Assembly: GCA_030068145.1 (NCBI GenBank)
Contig: JAPJBO010000007.1
Coordinates: 496,001 to 560,000 of the forward strand
Origin: Diplonema papillatum
Taxonomy: Eukaryota; Euglenozoa; Diplonemea; Diplonemida; Diplonemidae
Direction of reading: 5' to 3'
DNA length: 64,000 bases
Shown here piece after piece: positions 1-9,305 of this stretch. The translations under genes and the position numbers were made by a program. Positions within the stretch are counted from its first letter, which is position 1; each line of letters starts with the position of its first letter. The notes beneath the pieces were generated by a model that saw nothing but the letters and a program-made list of their open reading frames with translations, was not told the DNA's origin and made no database searches.

Positions 1-1282
1 TTGCTCAGCATTGGCTTGTGTGGAAATAGCTGGTCTTTGTAGTCCGCCCTCGAATGGGTCCCTGGAGTGCCCGGAAGCGGCAACGCACCAGCACCTCCGT
101 CACAGGGCTTGGTGGAAAAGGATTTTCCAGCGCGCAAAGCCCTGACAGACCTTGTCAACATGGTGGCTTGCATGCGAAGCTGCGCCGTGCTCACTGACGC
201 TAACGGGCAAGTTCGCGCTTCCGGCGCTCCAGGGTGTCCCCTCTTAACAAGGGAAAGACGCAAAGTAGTGAGCACGCTCTCACATACGATCACACACACA
301 TTTCAAAGTACCACTGATTAGCATGTGCCACGAGCAAACCCCTGGGGGAACCTAGCAGTCTTTTCAGCACAATGGCGTCTAGCCTCAGAAAGCGGGTGTG
401 CTACATGCAGAACGCGTGCAAATGTCCATCCAGCCTGTGCCCTCGTAGCATAGGTGGGCCTTTGTGACGAGCTGTTAACAGCCGTTTGACCAGAATCACG
501 CCGCTGTTCTGTCTGGAGACAATCAGGTGCCGCGCTGGTGTCTGTGGGTAAAGGACCGAAACACGGCGCAGCGAGGACCAACGGTGTTGAGCACATAGCC
601 ATTCCAAGAAGCATTAGCCATACTTCAACCATCTTGCAACCCTACCCTTACCCCCCCCCCCCCCCAATTGACGCCTGTTGACACGCAGGAGCAGCAACAT
701 ACTTCCAGTTGTGTCTTCCGGCAGTTTTTATGTGGGTGAATAGTGTTCATTCCCCTCATCGTCCTTTCGTTGGCGGTAGGTACAGGGACACGCATCAGTA
801 CTTCCCGCACGCCGATTTCTCTCCCAGGTCTTCGCATCGTCATGTTTGGACATCAAGCAACGTATCAATGAAACCGAATCACAAACTGAAAACGAACGAA
901 CACCGAACCCAAAAGCAGCAACGAAAAGAAATTGTGGGTGATCAGTTGTGTGTTGCCGCCTTTTTGCGCGTCACGCGCAATACAAAAAAGAAGCCGAGGT
1001 CGGCGTGCTGCATCGTGCTGACCTTCCGCTGAAGATAGAGAGTGGACCAAGTCGCTATGTAAGGTTTGAAGGACTCGGGTTTCCTTATCATGCACTGCTT
1101 CGACATCCTGAGTTGGTGCCAGTCTTTGCTGCCTCAGCACTGTTCCTGTTAAGCATTTGTCCAGTGAACCCTGTACGGGCGTGGACACGTGTCGAAGAAA
1201 TCAGGACCAAGCTGGTGTTCGTAAAGACACGTCAATAAGGACCAAAGTTTGCTGCTGAGAGTCGAAACGTTTTTTTTTCCGA
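1..1282. other. Intergenic, no gene recognised
   Basis: No open frame here looks coding on either strand. The stretch holds a copy of repeat R4 at about 540-660 and a short C tract at about 652-665. Confidence 0.6.
540..660 (+). repeat. Dispersed repeat R4, copy 1
   Basis: The hallmark is AAAGGACCGAAACACGGC, then a variable stretch, GTGTTGAGCACATA and CCATTCCAAG. Related copies lie at about 22495-22625, 23040-23180 and 26969-27110 (the last in the expansin intron). No coding capacity and no terminal inverted repeats were seen. A SINE or MITE fragment is possible. Confidence 0.6.
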
Positions 1283-1391
1283 TAGTGCATCCATTTGTAC
1301 TGCAGGGAACATTTCCGGAACAACGGTGCACATAGGAAGTTGAACGAAAAGCTGTACAACAAACCGCCCCGCCAGAGAGGTTCATGTTGTG
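1283..1391 (+). repeat. Dispersed repeat R2, diverged copy
   Basis: It contains GGGAACATTTCCGGAACAAC followed by a CAGAGAGGTT box, as in the better copies at 19585-19800 and 53683-53870. It runs directly into an R1 copy. Confidence 0.65.
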
Positions 1392-1555
1392 TACCTGCTT
1401 TGTAGGAAATTCCTGAGGAGGCTGCTAGTTGCGAAATCTCAAAGGAGGTGACTCCCCACTATCGCAACAGTATTCCAATCTCAAAGGAGGTAAATGTGCT
1501 GTCGCCCACACGAAACACAAGTAAATCTGGGTTTAAAATTGGCGGGCGTAAGCGA
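1392..1555 (+). repeat. Dispersed repeat R1, copy with internal insertion
   Basis: R1 is the commonest dispersed repeat here. Its order is CCTGCTTTGTAGGAAAT, GAGGAGRCTGCCAGTTGCGA, TCAAAGGAGGTAAATGTGCT, CCCACACGAAACACAGGTAA and TGGCGGGCGTAAGCGTTCAAC. In this copy the TCAAAGGAGGT block occurs twice with extra sequence between. Other copies: 24497-24583 (minus), 26548-26598, 38762-38870, 41522-41620, 43083-43210 (minus), 43918-44015, 44228-44335, 49557-49605 and 53462-53594. Confidence 0.75.
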
Positions 1556-2289
1556 TCAGTTGACGCTGTTCGTTCCAGACTTCGTTTCTTCTTCAGTACA
1601 AATCCCCAACGCCGGAAGTGTTCATTTTTTAGCATGCGCCGTTTCACGTTGAGTTTTGAGTGCGCCGTTCGCCGTTCTCCGGTCGAAAGGCGAGTCGCAC
1701 TTCGGTGTCTGCCTATCCGAGTTCCTCGGTTATTCTTGGCGCCGTCTTTTGGTAATCCGCCTTCCGTACGTCATCTAGGACCTGCAGCCGTAGTGCCGGG
1801 GCCGGCTTGCCGTCAGCTTCTTGCTGTACGTGCCGGTAGTCCTCGGCTTCTTGTTCCTGTGTTCTGGGCAACACGACCGCCTCACTCTCCGTCATTCGAC
1901 AGAGACCTTTCTTTTCAATAGGAGTGCGCGGCATCCAGAACGAGATCTTGCCCGTAAAGAATGCCCCAGGCCAGCGTCGTGAAAAAAAAAGGACAGCGAC
2001 GTCGTCCCCTTTCCGTAATTATCTGGTCGAACTACGGTTCATTGGGCAACGAAAAGTTTCTGCCTATTGTTGGGCATCGGTGTGCGCCTCTCCCTCTCCC
2101 CCGTCCGCGTGAGCGAGGGAGGATGGAGACCCTCTGTACGTTCCTGTCCGTTCTTTTCAACCAGTCTCGGGCCGGCTTCTTTTCAGTGGATCTTTTTTTT
2201 CTTTTTTGCGTTCAAACACAATCTGGCGCCACCCCCCCTATCTACACATCATTTACCTTTTTTCTGCTTTGTTCTTTTAGCCACGTGTC
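1556..2289. other. Intergenic, no gene recognised
   Basis: The open frames are short and of low complexity. No domain or repeat boundary was recognised. Confidence 0.5.
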
Positions 2290-2720
2290 AATGTGCGAGG
2301 AAACTGAACCGCCCGAGTTGGATTCCCTCTGATCATGATCAACCGCAACCTGAAGCCACGTCCAGGGTATTGTGCTCAGGGTAGTGCGGTCAACGAGAAA
2401 CTCTTGTTTTCCACCTTTCTCTTCTCCCACGCTCGCGATGCCGAGTGTTTTTTTTTGCAGCGGGGGCAATACGTGAGGGAAACTGAATCGTCGAGTAGGA
2501 CCCTCCGGTCATGATCAATTGGCGCCCGAAAACGCACTGGAGGGACTTTTTTTGGTTCAGGATCGGTGCGGTCGGTACAAAAACTCTAGTTTTCGTTTTC
2601 TTCAACTTCCCCTACTCTTGCGATGCACAGGTTTTAGCCGGACGCAACATCGCGTAAGGAAATTTGAAACCGCCGAGTAGGAACCTCCGATCATGATCAA
2701 CCGACCACCCGAAACACTTT
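2290..2720 (+). repeat. Diverged tandem repeat, about 2.3 copies of a 185-bp unit
   Basis: The motif GAAACTGAAYCGYCGAGTWGG followed by CCTCYGRTCATGATCAA recurs at about 2300, 2480 and 2660. Copies differ by small indels. The last copy is cut off by repeat R3. Confidence 0.65.
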
Positions 2721-2935
2721 TACATAAGCGCCAGCTTGGAAGGAAATGCTCGACAAAAGCTGCTGGACAAAGAACCTAAGGGATTCCCAAGTGCTGTAAC
2801 TACCGAGCCACGTGTTGAATGTGAGGTCATGCGGGTTTACCCCTTTCACGACATATCACACAAACACAACAGGTCAAAGTCCTGAGTGAGAAAACAACAC
2901 ACGGTGGTGTAAGCGAAGAACAAATCTTTGTTTTA
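2721..2935 (+). repeat. Dispersed repeat R3, copy 1
   Basis: It begins TACATAAGCGCCAGCTTG, continues through AAGTGCTGTAACTACCGA and AAAGTCCTGAGTGAGAAA, and ends near GGTGTAAGCGAAGAAC. Close copies lie at 28532-28715 (inside an expansin intron) and 38956-39165. It has no coding capacity. The sharp ends point to transposition. Confidence 0.75.
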
Positions 2936-4149
2936 GGGTCGCTCTTTCCAGCGTTATTCGTGGAGTAGACGGTCGGTGTCCTCCATTCACTTTTTGTTTC
3001 TCCGTACTAGCGCGAATGTACGGTTTCGTCCCTGCCCGTCGAGGAATCTGAAGCTTTACCCTTCGCTCGCGCGGGGGTGTCCGCTCACCATCCTGCTAAA
3101 TAAGGAGAGTGTACGTGACATTTTCCCCGGCGCGAATTCCGAGAGGACGGGGATCTAGGCGCTTGGGTCCAGGAGGGTTTGCTTGTTCGTGCGGTGTGGA
3201 TTTGCCGTCTTTCAAGTTGAAAGCAAAGAGCACCCTCCCCCCTGGAACTGCATTGAAATGACTGCCGCTGCCTGTCGCGGTGCACCATGGTACACTACGG
3301 TACGGTACATCGGTGGCTTACTCTCCATGAGTGAAGTCGTAGGCGCAGCTTGCACGTGGTTACGAAAACTGAGAAAGTTGTACGTTTTCTTTCCACAGCA
3401 GCACTCGTCGGGAAAGGAAAGTGCCCTGAGATCAGATCGAAATCAGAGGGGCTCATCTTCCACTCGCCCCCCTTCCCTTTTTTTTTTTTTGTTGCCTTTT
3501 ATTTTATTCCATTTGTTTTGCTTTTTCTTCTTCTTTTTTCATTATTATCTGAGGCCGAGCAGTAGAAGGAGTCCAATCAATCGGGGTTCTGCCCATGCCT
3601 ACCGCAGTTGTTAAAATATTTCCTGCGGTAGGCAAGAGGGTGAGACGATCAATACAACTTGCTACCTGGAGCTAATTTTGTTGAAACGCATACAGCACAA
3701 GGGCGAGCAGTATTTCTGAAGCATTTCGCGCGCGCTGCCGTACGCACGGCTTGTGCTTCTATCACGTCGGAGGGTCCGTCGGGTAAAGTGTGCTGGTTTG
3801 ACGGGCTTTCTGCATATTGGTGTATGGAAGGCTGTCTTCCGAGGTCGGGACATGCCTCCTATCCTGTAGAGGAGGAGGTCCGCTTTTCCGAGAAGCACTG
3901 CAAGAACACGCCGCACTACATATCATGCGCTTTCACCGGAAGTTCGTTAGTTGCCCAGGTTGCTGGATTACTCGAAGCATCGCCAGTTTGGGGCATGCGG
4001 CCGCATCGCAGCTCTCTTGCAAACCAAAACCTTTTCCTTCTCAACCCCGCAACGTTGCTAGTCCCAACTCGCTCTCGGTTGCCTTGAAGGATGAGTTCTC
4101 TCGCGGGGCAAAAACCGAGTAGTTTGCTCCACGAACTCTTTCTCTTTCT
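2936..4149. other. Intergenic, no gene recognised
   Basis: Only short frames with no recognisable product were seen. A T-rich tract lies at about 3478-3545. Confidence 0.5.
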
Positions 4150-4685
4150 CTTTTTCAAAATTTAGCAAACTTGTTTGAGGCACCTTCGGTGCATCTGGGG
4201 GATCGACTGAAGACCTAAAGAGAGACACCGGTATTGGGCGACAAGCCCTGAGTGTTCGCAGTCCGCTTGCTTCAGAAGAGCAAAGATTGGAAGCGGGCGA
4301 TTCGGAAACTGAAGAATTCAGAGTTCGCAAATACCACAGGCAATTCTTCCTTCTTCCTTGTTCCCGATTCTCACCCACCCTGTCGTACCGAAGTAAAGGC
4401 CCGAGACCTCCTTTCTAGCAAACTTGTTTGAGCACCTTCGCGGGGTCGAGTGAGGACCTAAAGAGAGACAAGAGGTACTGGGCGACAAGCCCGCGAGTGT
4501 TTGAAGTCCACTTGCTTTAGAAGCAAGGTTGAAAGGGGACGATTCGGAAACTTAAGGATTCGGAATTGGAAAAATAGCACAGGCAATTCCTCCCTCTTCC
4601 TTGTTCCCGCTCGCTCCCCTCGATCGATTTTGCGGTAATCTCCCCAAGAGTAAAGGTCCGAACGAGACCTCCCTCTCTCTCTCTC
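4150..4685 (+). repeat. Tandem duplication, two units of about 260 bp
   Basis: TAGCAAACTTGTTTGAG begins both units (about 4163 and 4419). Both then share GACCTAAAGAGAGACA, GGGCGACAAGCCC, GATTCGGAAACT and CTTCCTTGTTCCCG. Divergence is moderate. No gene is included. Confidence 0.75.
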
Positions 4686-6814
4686 TCGCACTCGCTCTCT
4701 TTCTCTCCCTTTCCCGGAAAGACACTTCCTCCAACCGGTTTGCTGCACCGGCGGGAGCGCCCCCGACACTGGACCACTTTTTGTCCGGGGTTCTTCTCTC
4801 TTTCTCTCTCACACAGACCGGTTTTCCTTTCTCCGCTTCGTTGTTGTTGTCTGGTCACCTTCTGTTTGCCCTATTCGTTTCCAGCTCGTTACCTTCTATC
4901 TTCACTTCTCGCCCTTTCCCCGCTTCGTTTATTTGAAAAAAAAAAGAAAGCACAAGCTTCGCACGTGACTTGCGCTTAGTCTCAATAATTTTGTGTCCCG
5001 AACTGAGTCACCGAGTGACCTTCGAGGCTAAGGCGAGGCGGGAGAAGCTTAAGGGCCACGGTTCTATTTTTCAACACAGTTAAGGTGATGATACTTTCAC
5101 TCTGAATGATCCTGGGGGTCGAGGGGGTGAATTTAGCTATTCGCCAGACAAAGTAGTCTCGGGCCGACGACTGGAAAGCGTGCATGCTTCAGTCAATAGG
5201 ATCCATCGAGAGGGAACTGACAGCGCGATTTCGAAAGGTGTGGGGCTCACGCTGGTAGTCAGTGCGTCAGTGCGCGCTACATCGTGGGCAAGGAAGACAT
5301 ATCCTAGCGCCATGCGTGAATACTGAGCGCCGATTCAGGTGGGTCCTCAGCTGATCGTCAGACTGACGTGAAACGCGACCGAAACCAAACGGTACGCGGG
5401 CGAGAAGCAACCGAAGCATGACACAACGCGTGCAAAGAGGTAGTCGGTAGCAATTAGTGCAGTCGTCACAGATTGTTGCTGCATATAACAATGGATTCCC
5501 CCAGGCTGGTCATGTGGGCATTGCGTAGTCAAGTTGGGGTATTATGATTATGGAGTCGCCAGCTGTTATCCAGCTGAAGCACCTTCCAGCCTTGATCGCC
5601 GCCGATAAAATGAACCGCTTGCACCCTATGTTAATTCAGTTTCTTTGAGGCTTGCACGGTTTCCTCGTTGAAACAAGCACGCCGGATCATTGAGGACTCT
5701 CGTTGCTCAAACCTGGGTCCATTTGCTGTTGAGACTTTACGTGTGTGTGTGTACTTCGTCATTGCCAACATTCTGCGTGCGTGGGGTGTGCGCTGCGGGT
5801 TACAGCAGCAGCGTGGAACCTCGGCACGACTGACTCGCTGTCGCCTGTTCTGCACATCCCGGTCCATCCCCTCCTGGTAGACTGCAATGATGAGGTGAAA
5901 GTCTGAAGGTTAGAATGCAGAGAGGACTGCGTTGGTCTGACTCAGGTAACCACCTCTTCGTATGCACCACGGCTGGGTCGTGTAGTCGGCGCTTGCACCA
6001 TTCGCATCGTCTTTGCGCACGGTTAAGACAGGGCAATTCTAGAAATGGGTATACAGTGTACCGTGAACAGCGGAAGGCAATTCGGTGCAGTTTCAGGGGA
6101 CGGAGTGGACTAGCTTGGTACCGCTGAGCAAGCTCGCGGGGAGCGGCCCTCCGGCGTTGTGTAGCGGCTGCGCACCAGCGGATCCTGTTTTTTTTTTTTT
6201 TTTTTTTTTCACCTCTTCTTCTTTTTTCTTTTTGCTTTTTTCTTCTCTTTTCTTTCATCTTCGTATTCTTCTCTTTCTTGTGTTCTTTTCCTTCGCTCTT
6301 TCCACCCTTCCGGTGCTTCCTTCGTTTTCTTTTCGCTCACTCCTGTTTTCTGCGAAGCGTGTCTTCTTCTTCTCTTCACTCTTTTCTCTTCCTCGGAAAA
6401 CTCCTTTTTGCGCGCACGAATCGGTTGCGCATTTGTTGCGAAGAACGATACCGGTTGATCCCCTCCTTACCAGATAGACCGTAGTTTGCAGTGATGTATC
6501 GCGAAGTTTGAGGCTGGTATACAGAATGTCTGTTGCGATGGTCTGCGCTCGATGAGATTGTACCGTGTCGAACTTCAAGCGCTTGCACTCATTCGAATCA
6601 TCGTCTTCGCGCGGTCGCATGCGTCCTTTCAGTCCGCATTCCGGACTACTTTCACATGAGGCAATGCTCCCAAAATCCAAACCTGAAACGGTAACATACC
6701 CAGTTTCACTGGAGTGCCCGTTCCCGGCGAGCTACGAGGGAACGAACCTGTAAGAGTGCCAACGCTACTCTTTCAATAACGTACATATAAAAGGTGTAAC
6801 GGGTTAAGCCGGCA
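4686..6814. other. Intergenic; diverged direct repeat and pyrimidine-rich tract
   Basis: No gene was recognised. Two diverged stretches near 5885-6025 and 6488-6620 share GCGCTTGCAC..ATTCG and the order of flanking words, suggesting an old duplication of about 600 bp. Between them lies a T run (about 6188-6211) and a strongly T/C-biased strand to about 6400, which makes long but meaningless frames. Confidence 0.5.
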
Positions 6815-7419
6815 GCCGCGGCTTACCGACGCTAGCGGAACGGCGGCCGTCAGCCTGCTGCAAAAAGGGCCACCACGTGCCAGCGCCCCCGAAGCCAGCC
6901 CCCGCTAAGCCGAAGCCAACAACGCCGCGGAAGAAGGGCCGACAGAAGCCGACGACACCACCGCGCATGAAGAGGACGCGTCAAGCGTCCCCAAAGGCGG
7001 CCAAGATGGTGAAAAAGCACGCTCCGACCGAGCCGGCCCGAGCGACACCACCAAGGAAGGGGCAGAAAAGAGCCCGACTCCCGACACCACCGAATGACCC
7101 GGCGGGAAAACCCGGAAAAAAGCACGCGGCGCGAAAGCGCAACATTTCGAGAATGGAGCTGGATATCACCAGCCCTGCCACCTCGACTTCATCCTCATCC
7201 ATGTCAGGATCGCCCCCTCGAGCGACTGCTTCGGCAGGACAGCCGGCGCGAAAGCGCAACAAACGAAGAATGGAGCTGGATATCACCAGCCTATTAACAC
7301 CGTCCTCGTCCGCTTTGAGATCGTCCTCGGACGACGTATTCAAATAACCCTAGCCTATGACAAATGCAAGCTTACCCCTGTGGTACCTGCATTTCAAGTT
7401 CACACTGCTTAACGGTTTA
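6815..7419 (+). mobile_element. 5'-truncated LINE copy (ORF2 3' end plus 3' tail)
   Basis: The downstream half of a LINE related to the full-length copy next door. It enters ORF2 just before the last CCxxGHH zinc-type motif (CCKKGHH here, CCRRGHH at 14907-14930) and continues as a Lys/Pro-rich tail ending in DDVFK at 7347. The full-length ORF2 ends in DDVIR. A small indel near 6838 separates the upstream frame. The tail contains an internal duplication of a segment ending RMELDITS (about 7154 and 7271), absent from the full-length copy. The 3' UTR keeps the stem-loop (7362-7394) and ends ACTGCTTAACGG, directly against the SL exon of the next element. 5' truncation is usual for target-primed reverse transcription. 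Confidence 0.85.
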
Positions 7420-7456
7420 CCAACGATTTAAAAGCTACAGTTTCTGTACTTTATTG
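7420..7456 (+). other. Diplonemid spliced-leader exon at the LINE 5' boundary
   Basis: 37 nt match, from memory, the diplonemid SL exon. They start CCAACGATTTAAAAGC and end CAGTTTCTGTACTTTATTG, and this 3' half is shared with kinetoplastid SLs. The exon is placed exactly between the tail of the upstream LINE remnant and the 5' UTR of the full-length LINE. It is followed by GTGGCTTACC. Either the element is a reverse-transcribed copy of a trans-spliced mRNA that kept its SL cap exon, or it sits in an SL RNA gene. No complete SL RNA gene, with its Sm-type site and stems, was recognised downstream. Confidence 0.9.
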
Positions 7457-7622
7457 GTGGCTTACCGTGGTCGCCAGCAAGCCTCCCTCGGGTTTGTTAG
7501 GTATAAAACGGTACCGGACCCCTCCGGTGAAAGAAGCACACCAAGAGAGCGCGGAGAGAAAAATCAGTAAGAAGAAGAAAGGCAGAAAACAGACCCAGAA
7601 CGGAACGTCCCAGGGGAAAAAA

Positions 7623-9305
7623 ATGGAGGAGATCGAACAATACCTCCAGAAGGCACAGCGACTCGCTGAAGAGGCGGAAGACGAAGCGCAGATCAGCGCG
7701 GTGTTCGGAATCATCAAGGTCCTGCTCATCTTGACCGAGAAGGCCGGGCAGAAGCGAGCCCGAGAACGAGGGATGGCGACGCCCCAGACGAAATCGAAGC
7801 CGAAGACAACGACGAACCCGAAGGCCGGGCAGAAGCAGCCCGAGAAGGCCGAGCAGGAGCAGCCCGCGACGGCGGCGCCCATGAAACATACGACGGCGGC
7901 GCCCGCGGAACAACTGAAGCAAGCAGACCGCCAGGCGGACACCGCGACGAAAGAAGGAACCGCCCGGAAAGAGCCGCGAGCGAGCGGATGGAAAGAAGTG
8001 GTCGGAAGGAAGAAGCCGGCTGCCCCGAAGAACGCAGGGCTACGGACCGACGACTGGGGGATGAAGGCCATCGACGTGAAGAGCGTGCTGGAAGGGAATA
8101 CGCGGCGCGGAATCGTTGAGACGACGACGGAGGAAGGGAGAAAGGTCGTCGCCCACGCGAAGGAGCTGACCGACCTGGAAGCAGACGGCGTCGCCCTCGT
8201 GGTCATCACCCCGAAGCCGGCAGACGAGGAGCGCTCGACGTACGAGATCGTTTTCTCGACGGACGGGACGCCGTCCTACAGATACGTCACCCTGTGTGGA
8301 GACGCGCGGGCCGCCCAGGGGAGGATCGGGCTCAAGAAGACGGCCAACGAGACGCAGGTGCTGGTGTTCACTGCCCTGCACCGGGAGCTACCGAAGGAAA
8401 CCGTGACGCTGCTCACCGACAAGAAGAAGGGGGCCGGTGTGATCGACCGCATGTGTGCAACGGCGGCAAGGGACAACGGCGCCGAGATCGAGAAGCGCCA
8501 CCGATGGCGACACGCGGACCTGCCGGAGAGGAGCACCTGCATGGTGCGAGTGACGCTGGCGCAGGCCAACAAGCTCCTCGCCTGCAGCGGGAACGGAGGC
8601 CACTTCTGGTCAGCCCCCAGCTTCGCACGGGGTGGAGAAACGGACAGCGTCCTTTGGCTCGACAAGGCCGCCACCCTCGACGACGCACTCGCCCTGGCGG
8701 CCCTGCCTGGCACCAACGGGCTGGCTGCGGCGGTGACACGCCTGGGGGTCCGCTACACCGGCGACGAAGCACTGGAGGAGCTGCAGGAGGCGGCCGGCGA
8801 CCTCGTCGCCCCGCCACGATACGGCGGAGGGCTGGCGTACTTCGTCACCGGCGGGCGGAATGAGCACGCCGCGGACATCACAGCGGCGCTCAGAGATGTC
8901 GGCTGGAACGGGGCGCAGAGGAAGTCCTTCACGAAGGAAGGGAGGACGAGGCTGATCGTTGTGTCGCAGCAGCCGCCGCCAGCCACAGTAGTGTCGAGGA
9001 TGGGCCGCGACCCTATCTTCGTACGCCCGATCGCAAGGGGGGACGAACCGCGCGGCGGGGCGAAGGCGAACGTGTGGGAGGGGCGAATCCCCAGGGCCTC
9101 GCTGCCTAAGCAGGCAGTCAAAAGCGACGCGCCGATGGACCCGAAGGAAGGCCACATACACGTGTGGCAGGAGCCGGAGCGGAACAAGGGCACGCAGGAA
9201 TGCGAAGAGTGCGAAGCACCCCGGCAGAACGGGACGATGATGCGCACATGCTTCTGCGCTGCCCGCATCTGTGGTACGTGCTACACGGCCGCAAGCAAGA
9301 AGTGA
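7623..9305 (+). CDS. LINE ORF1 protein (putative RNA-binding, zinc motif)
   Basis: 560 codons from the first in-frame ATG, though the frame is open back to 7413. The N-terminal 150 residues are Lys/Ala/Glu-rich and include a short helical segment (EEIEQYLQKAQRLAEEAEDE). A globular middle follows (about 8000-9050). The C terminus has paired cysteines, CEECEAP then TCFCAARICGTC, a likely zinc-binding module. By position it should be the nucleic-acid chaperone or RNP protein of the element. No RRM or esterase signature was identified by eye. The frame ends in UGA followed by CUC, and the downstream frame continues without a stop, so readthrough or reinitiation into ORF2 is possible. Confidence 0.8.
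   Translation: MEEIEQYLQKAQRLAEEAEDEAQISAVFGIIKVLLILTEKAGQKRARERGMATPQTKSKPKTTTNPKAGQKQPEKAEQEQPATAAPMKHTTAAPAEQLKQADRQADTATKEGTARKEPRASGWKEVVGRKKPAAPKNAGLRTDDWGMKAIDVKSVLEGNTRRGIVETTTEEGRKVVAHAKELTDLEADGVALVVITPKPADEERSTYEIVFSTDGTPSYRYVTLCGDARAAQGRIGLKKTANETQVLVFTALHRELPKETVTLLTDKKKGAGVIDRMCATAARDNGAEIEKRHRWRHADLPERSTCMVRVTLAQANKLLACSGNGGHFWSAPSFARGGETDSVLWLDKAATLDDALALAALPGTNGLAAAVTRLGVRYTGDEALEELQEAAGDLVAPPRYGGGLAYFVTGGRNEHAADITAALRDVGWNGAQRKSFTKEGRTRLIVVSQQPPPATVVSRMGRDPIFVRPIARGDEPRGGAKANVWEGRIPRASLPKQAVKSDAPMDPKEGHIHVWQEPERNKGTQECEECEAPRQNGTMMRTCFCAARICGTCYTAASKK

Noticed and set aside
7420-7456. SL exon as proof of a complete SL RNA gene here
   Set aside because: The expected downstream SL RNA intron features were not recognised. 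The LINE 5' UTR follows instead, so only the exon is claimed.
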